In this document: positions 6,557-14,500 of the stretch, piece by piece | Numbering within the stretch: position 1 is the stretch's first letter | Layout of the letters: each line of letters opens with the position of its first letter | NCBI GenBank assembly: GCA_964568355.1 | Contig: CAZMRK010000102.1 | Location: 1-15,711, forward strand | DNA: 15,711 nucleotides | Source of the DNA: JAJPJX01 sp964568355 | Lineage (GTDB): Bacteria; Acidobacteriota; Terriglobia; Bryobacterales; Bryobacteraceae | Direction: 5' to 3' | Translations under genes and position numbers: made by a program | Notes under the pieces: generated by a model | Seen by the model: only the letters and a program-made list of their open reading frames with translations | Told to the model about the DNA's origin: nothing | Database searches by the model: none

Positions 6557-7341
6557 TGTGGAGTCTGCTGTGTCTGCTTCTGTTGGCGCAAGCGGCGCCT
6601 CCCGCCGCTCGGACGGTGGGCGGCCAGGCGGACCTGGCTCGCCGCCTCATTCAATCCGGCAGAAGGCAGGAAGCGCTTCGCATCATCCGCTCCATGCTGG
6701 CCGCAAACCCGGGCGACCCGGAGACCCAATTTGAAGCGGGAGATCTGCTTCAGGACCTGGCCGGCACGACTTTTGAGCGTATGGAAAAGCTCGCGCCCGA
6801 TTCTCCCCAAACCCATCAACTGCTCGGGAAATATGAGGAGGCCAGAGGACGCTTGTCCCAGGCGCTGGCAGAATACCGGCGTGCCCTGGCCAAAGCGCCC
6901 GAGACGCCTGGACTCCACTTCCTTATTGGTAATGTCTTATGGAAAAGCCGGGACTTCGATGCAGCCCTGCCGGAACTCGAAGCCGAACTTCGCATCAACC
7001 CCGGTCACGCCAAGGCAAACCAACGCGTGGGAAATATCTGGATTCTCCGCGATCAGGCCCACCGTGCGATTCCCTACCTAGAGAAAGCTGTGGCCGGAGA
7101 CCCGGCCTTTGTGGAGGCGCGCCGCGACCTCGCGAAGGCTTATCGCTACGTCGGCCGGCTCGATGATGCCCTTCGAGAACTGCAGCGCGTTGCAGCGCAG
7201 GCGCCCGATGACGATTCCGTGCATGCGCAAATGGCCGCCGTCTACCGGGCCAAGGGAAACCTTGACTTGGCCCGCGAGGAGATGAAGCGTCAGCGGGAAC
7301 TGCTGGAGCGGCGTTCCCAAGCCGCCCGCAAGCCTCAATAA
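6556..7341 (+). CDS. Exported tetratricopeptide-repeat protein (TPR protein 1)
   Basis: Protein of 261 residues, with ATG 6556 overlapping the preceding TAA by one base, which implies translational coupling. A longer open frame extends upstream to 5917, but that part is an out-of-frame reading of the TIM-barrel gene. The start at 6556 gives MWSLLCLLLLAQA, a short hydrophobic export signal lacking the usual positive charge. The rest is about six TPR units of roughly 34 residues, for example LHFLIGNVLWKSRDFDAALP, VEARRDLAKAYRYVGRLDDA and VHAQMAAVYRAKGNLDLARE, ending in a charged tail. TPRs form a superhelical surface for protein-protein contacts, so a periplasmic scaffold or cell-surface partner for the receptor or TIM-barrel protein is plausible but inferred. 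It ends 6 nt from the convergent TPR gene. Confidence 0.85.
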   Translation: MWSLLCLLLLAQAAPPAARTVGGQADLARRLIQSGRRQEALRIIRSMLAANPGDPETQFEAGDLLQDLAGTTFERMEKLAPDSPQTHQLLGKYEEARGRLSQALAEYRRALAKAPETPGLHFLIGNVLWKSRDFDAALPELEAELRINPGHAKANQRVGNIWILRDQAHRAIPYLEKAVAGDPAFVEARRDLAKAYRYVGRLDDALRELQRVAAQAPDDDSVHAQMAAVYRAKGNLDLAREEMKRQRELLERRSQAARKPQ

Positions 7342-7347
7342 CCGGTC

Positions 7348-8037
7348 TCAACGGCGCTTCTCGCAGCGCGTCATGGCCTCCCGGAGCCCTTTCATCCCCG
7401 GTTCTAACGCTTGCGCCTTGCGGTATTCCGAGATGGCTGCCTCACAATGTCCTTCGTTCGCCAGAGCCTCACCATGTACGCGGTAAACCCAGGCTGAGTC
7501 CGGATGCTCGCGCGTGATTCGATTGTGCAATTCTACGGCGTAGTCCGAATAGCTTTGCGCCAGCATGCGAAGAACCTCCAGGTTTTCTGGCTGTTGCAGG
7601 GAGAGTTCTTCCAATATCTCCTGCCCTTCCAGGTAACGCTTCAGCGCCAGGTACGTCGCCCCCAGCCAGAACCGCGTTTCCGCCCCGCCCGCTTTCTGTT
7701 TGTCCACACGCTCCAGCACGGTGAGCGCCTCGGGAAATCGGTTGGTCCGGTAGTAATCGATCCCCAGGAACAGTTGTGCGCCCCAGGCCGCCGGGTTCAA
7801 CCGGATGGCCTGCGCGAATGCCGGAATGGCCTCTTCAAACTTGTTCTGTAAATGCCGCACCAGGCCAAGCCGCTGATGGATCTCCCAGTCCTCATGGAGT
7901 TTGAGTGCCTGAACGTACTCTGCTTCCGCTGCCCGGAAATCTCCGGCCAATTCCGCTTTTTTCGCGGCGTCCAGGCGCGCCTGCACCTCCGCCTGTCCTG
8001 CTGCGGCCATCAGAATCAATGTCAGAGCGAGTAACAA
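7348..8037 (-). CDS. Exported TPR protein 2, start region probably frameshifted
   Basis: A frame of 229 residues made of about six TPR-like units (such as IHQRLGLVRHLQNKFEEAIP, AQLFLGIDYYRTNRFPEALT and VYRVHGEALANEGHCEAAIS). The only starts in frame are a TTG at 8037 (coordinates given here) and an internal ATG at 8010; the N-terminus MLLALTLILMAAAGQA is hydrophobic but lacks the basic residues of a signal peptide. Just upstream on the same strand, ATG CGG TAA begins at 8056. Ignoring the T at 8050 joins it to this frame and yields MRKISLLLLALTLILMAAAG, a textbook signal peptide, preceded by GGAAG with proper spacing. The gene may thus be damaged or mis-assembled by one base. It is convergent with TPR protein 1 (6-nt gap) and divergent from TPR protein 3. 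Likely periplasmic; function unknown. Confidence 0.75.
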   Translation of the reverse strand: MLLALTLILMAAAGQAEVQARLDAAKKAELAGDFRAAEAEYVQALKLHEDWEIHQRLGLVRHLQNKFEEAIPAFAQAIRLNPAAWGAQLFLGIDYYRTNRFPEALTVLERVDKQKAGGAETRFWLGATYLALKRYLEGQEILEELSLQQPENLEVLRMLAQSYSDYAVELHNRITREHPDSAWVYRVHGEALANEGHCEAAISEYRKAQALEPGMKGLREAMTRCEKRR

Positions 8038-8125
8038 CAGGCTGATCTTACCGCATTCGAAAACTTCCAGCGGCGAGCAGTTGCGGCGTAAGCGGACCTG
8101 GTGGATGATGAGTGGGAGCGCTGCC
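8038..8125. promoter_or_regulatory. Divergent intergenic region between TPR genes 2 and 3
   Basis: About 70-90 bp, depending on the starts chosen, must hold both promoters. I see no clear -35/-10 pair. It contains TTCGAA at 8056-8061 and the putative original start (ATG at 8056-8054, minus strand) of TPR gene 2. Confidence 0.3.
8114..8118 (+). promoter_or_regulatory. Ribosome binding site deciding the start of TPR protein 3
   Basis: GGGAG lies 7 nt before GTG 8126. The earlier in-frame TTG (8081) and ATGs (8105, 8108) have no comparable site, so GTG 8126 is preferred. Confidence 0.45.
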
Positions 8126-9742
8126 GTGAGCTTTTGCGTGCGACATCACGTACTCTGGTTGCTCATTCTCTTTACGCCGGTAAAGGCGGCCGAATCACCT
8201 GCGGAATCCCTTGCGCGGGCCGACGCCCTGATCCGCGGCGGCGACCTCGATGCTGCGCAAAAACTTCTGGTCGAGCTTCGCAAAGACCATCCGGAAGACG
8301 TCAAGGTACGCTACCAGCTCGGGTACATCTACTATCGCCAGCGCCGGCTGGAGGAAGCGGCGGCGGAATTTGAGGTGGTGAGGAAGCTGGCGCCTCCGGC
8401 GCTCTATTCTTGCTATTTTCTCGGGCGTATTGCGTTACTGAAAAATCATCCGCGGGAGGCCGTGACCTGGCTTGAGCCTGCGGCTCGGGCCGGCCCTCCC
8501 ATACTGGATGCCCGCGCCCAACTGGCCAAGGCCTACTTCGAATCCGGCAGACTCGAAAATGCCGCAGAGGCCTTCCAGGCTGCGATTCGCGAAGCGCCTT
8601 GGGATGGCGCCCTGCACTATCAACTTGCCCGCGTGTATCAGCGTTCCGGCCAAACCGCGCTGGCGCGGGAGGAGTTCGCCACCAGCGAACGCCTGAAAGC
8701 GGCTGACTCCCGCGCGGTAGAAAAACTGACCCAGCTCGCGCAGCACGTCTCCCGCCGCGAAAAGGAACCCGCCGTCCGGATCTATCGTGAGCTGATTTCC
8801 GACTCCCGTGCCGATCCTGACCTTCTGGTGGCGCTCGGCGTGCTCCTGGCCGGCGCCGGCTTGGAGCGGGAGGCTGCGGAACCCTTCCGTCTGGCAGCCG
8901 AAAGGCGGCCGAAACTGTTCCCCGCACAATTCAATTGGGGCCTCGCCTTGCTCAAACTCGGCAAGCCGGACGAAGCGCAATCCTGTCTGCTAAAGGCCGT
9001 GCATCTTCTGCCGCAGTCCTTTGAAGCCAATTCTGCCCTGGCGCTTGCCTATCTGGATCAGGGACGTCACGCCGACGCCATTGCGCCGCTGGAGGCCGCT
9101 CATCAGCTTCGCCCCGACGATGTGCGTCTTGCCGGCCTGTTGGGTTCCTCATACCTCCGCACCGGCCGTGCCGGCAACGCGGTAACCGTGCTCCATGCCG
9201 CGATCTCGAAATCGCCGGCCGACGTCAAGCTGCACCTCCTTCTCATAGAGGCTCTCCAGGCGAACAAGGACGACGCGCAATCACTTGCCGCCGCCCGCAA
9301 CGCCGTGCGCCTGTTTCCGCAAAACGCCCAGGTGAACCTCTTTCTGGCGCAACAGTTATCCCGTATGGGCCGTTACCAGGAGGCCGGCCCGGTCTACCAA
9401 AAAGCTTCTGAATTGGACCCCGGCAGCCTGGACGCAAAGCTCGGCTTAGCCGAAATGCTCCAGAAAAAGGGCGATGCCGAAGGCTCGCTGGCGGTCTATC
9501 GCTCGGCCCTCTCCATCGATTCTCAAAACCTGCCGGCTCAACTCGGAATGGCCAGAAGTCTGATTCTGTTGAAGCGCTTCCCTGAGGCGCGGGACCTTTT
9601 GGAGGCTGCCGCCGAGCACCACCCCGACAGTGCTCCCGTGCATCTCGAACTGGCTCGTGTCTACACCCGCCTTGGAGATCAGGCACGCGCGGCCAGCCAG
9701 ACCGCTTTGTTCCGGCGGCTGCACGAAAAAGAGCCGCAATGA
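8126..9742 (+). CDS. Large exported all-TPR protein (TPR protein 3)
   Basis: Protein of 538 residues from GTG 8126; the frame is open from TTG 8081 (553 residues), and ATG 8108 is another option. With GTG the N-terminus reads MSFCVRHHVLWLLILFTPVKA, a good signal peptide cleaved near VKA/AES. The rest is about 14-15 consecutive TPR units of 34 residues with the usual Ala-8, Gly-8, Tyr-11 and Ala-20 positions, for example VRYQLGYIYYRQRRLEEAAA, ANSALALAYLDQGRHADAIA and VHLELARVYTRLGDQARAAS. One divergent unit sits near its middle, around AVEKLTQLAQHVSRREKEPA. No catalytic domain is present. It is expected to be a long periplasmic or surface superhelix for binding partners. Its TGA overlaps the ATG of the CRTAC1 gene by four bases (ATGA), so the two are almost certainly co-translated and may work as a pair. 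Confidence 0.88.
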   Translation: MSFCVRHHVLWLLILFTPVKAAESPAESLARADALIRGGDLDAAQKLLVELRKDHPEDVKVRYQLGYIYYRQRRLEEAAAEFEVVRKLAPPALYSCYFLGRIALLKNHPREAVTWLEPAARAGPPILDARAQLAKAYFESGRLENAAEAFQAAIREAPWDGALHYQLARVYQRSGQTALAREEFATSERLKAADSRAVEKLTQLAQHVSRREKEPAVRIYRELISDSRADPDLLVALGVLLAGAGLEREAAEPFRLAAERRPKLFPAQFNWGLALLKLGKPDEAQSCLLKAVHLLPQSFEANSALALAYLDQGRHADAIAPLEAAHQLRPDDVRLAGLLGSSYLRTGRAGNAVTVLHAAISKSPADVKLHLLLIEALQANKDDAQSLAAARNAVRLFPQNAQVNLFLAQQLSRMGRYQEAGPVYQKASELDPGSLDAKLGLAEMLQKKGDAEGSLAVYRSALSIDSQNLPAQLGMARSLILLKRFPEARDLLEAAAEHHPDSAPVHLELARVYTRLGDQARAASQTALFRRLHEKEPQ

Positions 9743-11409
9743 GGCTTGTTCCCCTGGCGATTCTTGCCGCTTCCGCCTTGTTGCCGCTGCTCCTTTCCCT
9801 CCCGTCGAATCAGGCTGGTCCGCGGTTCGTAGACGTCTCCCGGCAGGCAGGTGTGACTCCCGTGATCATCTCCGGCAGCAAACAGAAAAACTATGTGTTG
9901 GAGGTAAACGGCAGTGGCGTTTGCTGGTTCGACTATAACAATGACGGATTCATGGATCTGTACCTGGTCAACGGCTCCACGCTGGAGGAGTTACAAGGCA
10001 AACCCCCCGCCACCCGCCATCGCAACTACCTCTACCGCAACAACCGCGACGGTACCTTCTCCGACGTCACCGAACAAGCAGGCGTTTCCGGGAAGGGATG
10101 GGGGTTCGGCTGTTTCGCCGCTGACTACAACAACGATGGCTACACGGACCTGCTGGTCACCAACTTTGGTCCCAATATCCTCTACCGCAACCATGGCGAT
10201 GGGACCTTCCGCGACGCCACTGCGCGCGCTGGCGTCGGCGGCGGCAATATCTGGCATGCGGGCGCCGCCTTTGCCGACTACGATCACGACGGCTATCTGG
10301 ATCTGTATGTATCGGGTTACCTGGATTTCGATATTCGCAGCCCGCGCCCTGGCTCCTGCGAATATGACGGCATTCCCGTCAAAGCCTGCGGTCCAAAAGG
10401 ATTTCGAGGCGCGCCGGACGCGCTGTATCACAACAATCGCGACGGCACGTTCACTGACGTAACCGAAAAGGCCGGCGTGGCCGACAAGGATCTCTATTTC
10501 GGGTTTGCTGTACTGTTCGACGATTTCGATAATGACGGCCTTCCGGATATCTTTGTGGCCAACGATTCCAATGCGAATTACCTGTATCACAACAAAGGAA
10601 ACGGAACGTTCGAGGACATCGCGGTAGCCGCCGGTGTGGCCTATAGCGCCGACGGAAAAGAACACTCCGGGATGGGAGCGGCCGCCGGCGACTATGATCA
10701 CGACGGGCTCATGGACCTGTTCCTCACCACCTTTGCCAACGACAACTACGTGCTGTATCACAACGACGGAAATAACTTCTTTACCGATGTTTCGTACCCC
10801 TCGGGCGTGGGCGAAGCCACAATTCCCTGGCTTGGATGGGGAGCTGTCTTCTTTGACTATGATAATGACGGCTGGAAGGACTTATTTTGCATAAACGGTC
10901 ATGTCTATCCGGAAGTTGTCGGCCGGACGCGTCAAAGCTACAACCAGCCGCTATTGCTGCTACGGAACTCCGGAGACGGAAAATTCCGCGACGTCTCCGG
11001 GGATGCGGGTCTGGCCCATCTTCGTCCGCGCTCGGGCCGGGGCGGTGCTTACTGCGACTACAACAACGACGGGAACGTCGATCTGATCGTCTCCAATATC
11101 GACGACACGCCGGTCCTTCTTCGCAACCAGGGCGGCGATCGCAGCAATTGGGTGGAACTCGTGTTAACTGGGAGCGTCAGTAACCGCAGCGCGATCGGAG
11201 CCAGGGTTAAAATCCAGGCCGGCAAGTTAGTCCAGTACGATCATGTGCGGGCGGGAGGCAGTTTCCTTTCCGGCAACGATCTACGCCTGCACTTTGGCCT
11301 TGGAACGCAGCCCCGCATCGACTCTCTGGAAATCCGCTGGCCCAGTAGCCGCGTCGACCGCTATGTCGATCTTCCGGTCAATCGTATCCTCGCTTTTCGG
11401 GAAAAATGA
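9739..11409 (+). CDS. CRTAC1-family protein (FG-GAP/VCBS propeller plus ASPIC/UnbV domain)
   Basis: Exported protein of 556 residues. The signal peptide is residues 1 to about 26 (MRLVPLAILAASALLPLLLS). It then builds a beta-propeller from alternating motifs: calcium loops of DxDxDGxxD or DxNxDGxxD type starting at residues 65, 129, 180, 262, 318, 373 and 440, and after most of them a YRNxGDGTFxDVTxxAGV-type strand pair. The C-terminal 70 or so residues (from NRSAIGARVKIQAG through GLGTQPRIDSLEIRWPS) are the ASPIC/UnbV domain. The CEYDGIPVKACGPKG segment is also typical of the family. Such proteins resemble eukaryotic cartilage acidic protein 1 and integrin alpha propellers; their bacterial role is not established, but calcium-dependent adhesion or binding is likely. 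Translation is coupled to TPR protein 3 by a 4-nt overlap. Receptor 2 follows after 156 bp with its own promoter. Confidence 0.92.
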   Translation: MRLVPLAILAASALLPLLLSLPSNQAGPRFVDVSRQAGVTPVIISGSKQKNYVLEVNGSGVCWFDYNNDGFMDLYLVNGSTLEELQGKPPATRHRNYLYRNNRDGTFSDVTEQAGVSGKGWGFGCFAADYNNDGYTDLLVTNFGPNILYRNHGDGTFRDATARAGVGGGNIWHAGAAFADYDHDGYLDLYVSGYLDFDIRSPRPGSCEYDGIPVKACGPKGFRGAPDALYHNNRDGTFTDVTEKAGVADKDLYFGFAVLFDDFDNDGLPDIFVANDSNANYLYHNKGNGTFEDIAVAAGVAYSADGKEHSGMGAAAGDYDHDGLMDLFLTTFANDNYVLYHNDGNNFFTDVSYPSGVGEATIPWLGWGAVFFDYDNDGWKDLFCINGHVYPEVVGRTRQSYNQPLLLLRNSGDGKFRDVSGDAGLAHLRPRSGRGGAYCDYNNDGNVDLIVSNIDDTPVLLRNQGGDRSNWVELVLTGSVSNRSAIGARVKIQAGKLVQYDHVRAGGSFLSGNDLRLHFGLGTQPRIDSLEIRWPSSRVDRYVDLPVNRILAFREK

Positions 11410-11442
11410 AAGATAAATCACAAAACCGTGCGGAACCGCCCA

Positions 11443-11459
11443 TAAATTCACTTAAATTC
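11443..11459. repeat. Direct repeat TAAATTC upstream of the receptor 2 promoter
   Basis: TAAATTC occurs at 11443-11449 and again at 11453-11459, ten bases apart, in an AT-rich patch 15-30 bp upstream of the -35 element of receptor 2. The position and one-turn phasing would suit an activator site or an UP-like element; this is inference. Confidence 0.35.
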
Positions 11460-11473
11460 TCACCCTTCAGGCA

Positions 11474-11502
11474 TTGACGAACACTGCTAATGGTTTCATA
11501 CT
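11474..11502 (+). promoter_or_regulatory. Sigma-70-type promoter of receptor 2
   Basis: TTGACG (11474-11479), a 17-bp spacer and CATACT (11497-11502) give five of six and four of six consensus matches at ideal spacing. The predicted start of transcription near 11509 leaves a leader of about 57 nt. No intrinsic terminator is visible between the CRTAC1 stop and this promoter, so read-through from the upstream pair could also contribute. Confidence 0.5.
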
Positions 11503-11516
11503 AATCCCAACTGCCG

Positions 11517-11529
11517 GCCAGTAACTGGC
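11517..11529. promoter_or_regulatory. Small inverted repeat at the receptor 2 transcription start
   Basis: GCCAG-TAA-CTGGC is a perfect 5-bp inverted repeat with a 3-bp centre located just downstream of the -10 element, a position where a repressor could bind. It is short and may be chance. Confidence 0.3.
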
Positions 11530-11552
11530 TGGCTACCCACGGGCACCGCGAA

Positions 11553-11557
11553 AGGGA
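11553..11557 (+). promoter_or_regulatory. Ribosome binding site deciding the start of receptor 2
   Basis: AGGGA sits 8 nt before ATG 11566. An ATG at 11557 overlaps this site and cannot be served by it, so the second ATG is preferred. Confidence 0.6.
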
Positions 11558-11565
11558 TGGACGCG

Positions 11566-14500
11566 ATGCGTACTCCATGTACGAGACGTGTATTTTTTTT
11601 GCCACTGGCTGGGACTGCCTTACTCACACTGGTGTGGGTGGTGCAGTTATACGGACAAGCTACAACGTTTGGGAATATCACCGGAAGAGTAACGGACCCG
11701 ACCGGAGCCTCGGTTCCGGGCGCTAGTGTTCGCGTTACAAATGTTGATACCGGAATCATCCGCCAGGGCGTGACCGATAGCGGCGGAGATTACGCGATCC
11801 GCTCTCTCAATCCGGGCTTCTACAACATTGAGGTAGCCGCTCCTAACTTCCAACGCCAGGTCGCTGAGCGAGTCAAGCTCGACGTTGCACAGACCATCAC
11901 CCAGGACTTTCGTCTCAGCGTAGGCAAGGTGACCGAAGAGGTGCAGGTGCAAGCCCAGGCGCCCCTGTTGCAAAGCGAAACCGGCACCGTTGGCACCGTT
12001 ATCGAAAACGCCAAGGTGCAGGAACTCCCCCTCAACGGACGTAACTTCAACGACCTTACCCGCCTGGTCCCCGGAGCTGTTCGCGGGACCAACAACGGTG
12101 CCGAAACCATCCAGGGAGAGACGTTCACGGTTACCGGCAGCCGTAGTGACGACAACTACTATGCGCTGGATGGCATGTACAACAACGGGACATTCTTCAA
12201 GACCGCTGCCATCCATCCGTCCGTCGACGCCATTCAGGAATTCAAGATTCAGCAGAACACCAGCGCCATTTACGGAGCCGCCGCCGGCGCCAATATCGAT
12301 ATCGCCATCAAGTCCGGCACCAACGACCTGCATGGAACAGCATATGAGTTTCTGAGGAACGACAAGCTGGACGCCCGCGATTACTTTGCCCAGAATATAC
12401 CGGAGTACCGTCGCAACAATTTCGGCTTCACCATCGGAGCGCCGGTATTGATCCCGAAAATCTACAACGGAAAGAACAAGACGTTCTGGTTCTTCAATTA
12501 TGAAGGGCTGCGGGAGGTCAGTGGAAACTCTCAATTGATTACGGTTCCGACGCCCGCCATGGTCGGCGGCGATCTGTCGCGTACGCTCACCGGGGCGCCG
12601 GCCCAGCCGATTTTCAACCCGTACAGCGGACACGTCGTCAATGGCAATGTCGTGCGCGACCCCTTCCCGGGTAACATCATCCCCAGCTCGCTGATCAAGC
12701 CCTACTCCACGGCTTACGCGCAATACTGGTTTCCCACCAACCTGTTGCCGGGGACACCCAACTTCATCAACACCCTGAACAATACCCGGCAGGACGATCA
12801 GATCAACATCCGCATTGATCAAAAGCTCAGCGAGAAAAACAACATCTACGGCCGCGTGTCATGGTCTGACCTCGACTTGATTCAACCGGGTAACATGCCG
12901 AAGGCCTTCGAAGGAACTTATAACAAGTATCGCGGCGTGGCCATCAATGACACCCATGTATTCAGCCCTACTACGATCCTGAACTTAAAGGCCGGGTATC
13001 TGCGAAACAATCTTGGCCAAGGTCCGACGGAGCATTTCATCGATCTCTATCGCAGTGCCGGTTTGACCAATACTCCGCTGAACTTCCGGAACTTCGACTA
13101 CCCGATCAATTTCTCGATCTCCGGCTTTGACGGCCCGAATCTGGGTAACCTGGTGAACGGCCCCGACTTCATCTACCAGGGCACGGCCATGTTGACGAAG
13201 ATCGTGGGACGGCATACGTTCACTGCCGGCTACGACTACACACGGCTGCGCATCTTCCACGACTCGGTTTTCAGCACGTTCAACTACGACGGAGTGCCGA
13301 CCGCGGATCCGCAGAACGTCGCCAACACCGGCCAGCCGATGGCCAGCTTCCTGTTGGGCCTGCCCTCCACGGCCAACCGGATCGTCGGCCAGACGGACCT
13401 GGATTTGCGCCATGACTTGCACCATGTTTACATCCAGGACGATATCAAAGTTAGCGACCGGCTTACTCTCAACCTCGGGCTGCGTTGGGAATACAACCAG
13501 TGGCCGCACCACATCCGCGGGCGCCTGAGCGGGTTCGACACCCTCACCAGCCAGCTCTTCTGGACCACCACCAATCCGGTTACCAATCAGCCGGCCAATG
13601 TCCGCCCGGAGATCGCTGACCCGCGTTACCGTAATTTTGCGCCTCGCATCGGCTTCGCCTATCGTCTGGCGAACAAGACCGTCATCCGTTCCGCCTTTGG
13701 TATCTTTTACAACTCAAACTTCTCGTGGGAGTGGAGCGATTCCCGTGGCGGCTGGCCCTTTTCTGTCTCCGACAATCTGTCGGCGCTCAACACCGGCGTG
13801 GCCCTCAGTCCCACGGACTCGCTATTCCAAAGCTTTGACCCGTCGAAGGTGACTCCTCAAAATCAACACACCGTCGCGCGCGACGTGAAAACGCCTTCGA
13901 TGCAGAAATGGAATTTCGGTGTGGAGCATCAACTCCGGTCGGATCTGCTGCTGGAACTGAACTATCAGGGATCACACGGCGTCCACCTGGGCAGCTTTTT
14001 GAGCACCAACGATCCTCCGCCGGGACCTGGCGATCCGGAACTGCGGCGTCCCTACCCGCAGAACCACGGCGCCTTCAGCGAACTGAAGCATGTTGCCACT
14101 TCCAAGTACCACGCCCTGACTGCCAAAGTGGAAAAGCGCTTTACCGGAGGTTTCAGCATCCTCGGCTCTTATGCCTATGGCAAGTCCATTGACTTGAATT
14201 CGCAGTTTGGCGGGACTTCGCCGCAAAACAATGCCTGCATCCGCTGCGACCTCGGTCTGTCGGACTTCGACCAGCGCCACGTGTTGAATGCCAGCTACAT
14301 CTGGGCGCTGCCGTTTGGCAGAAACATGCGCGGATTCGGCCGGCAGGTCTTCGCCGGTTGGGAGATCACCGGCATCACGACCTTCGAGAGCGGGCGCGTC
14401 TACAACGTGGGTATCAATTTCGATAACGCCAACGTCGGGGCCCGTGGTAATTTCCAGCGGCCCAACCTGGTCGGCGATCCGTTTCCCTCCGGCTTCCAGC

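Noticed and set aside
9991..10761. A 256-residue minus-strand frame opposite the CRTAC1 gene
   Set aside because: Its Val/Ile-rich repeats mirror the Asp/Asn-rich calcium loops on the plus strand; it is a composition shadow, not a gene.
11647..12822. A 391-residue minus-strand frame opposite receptor 2
   Set aside because: It is antisense to the conserved regulatory-like and plug domains, with no recognisable domain of its own.
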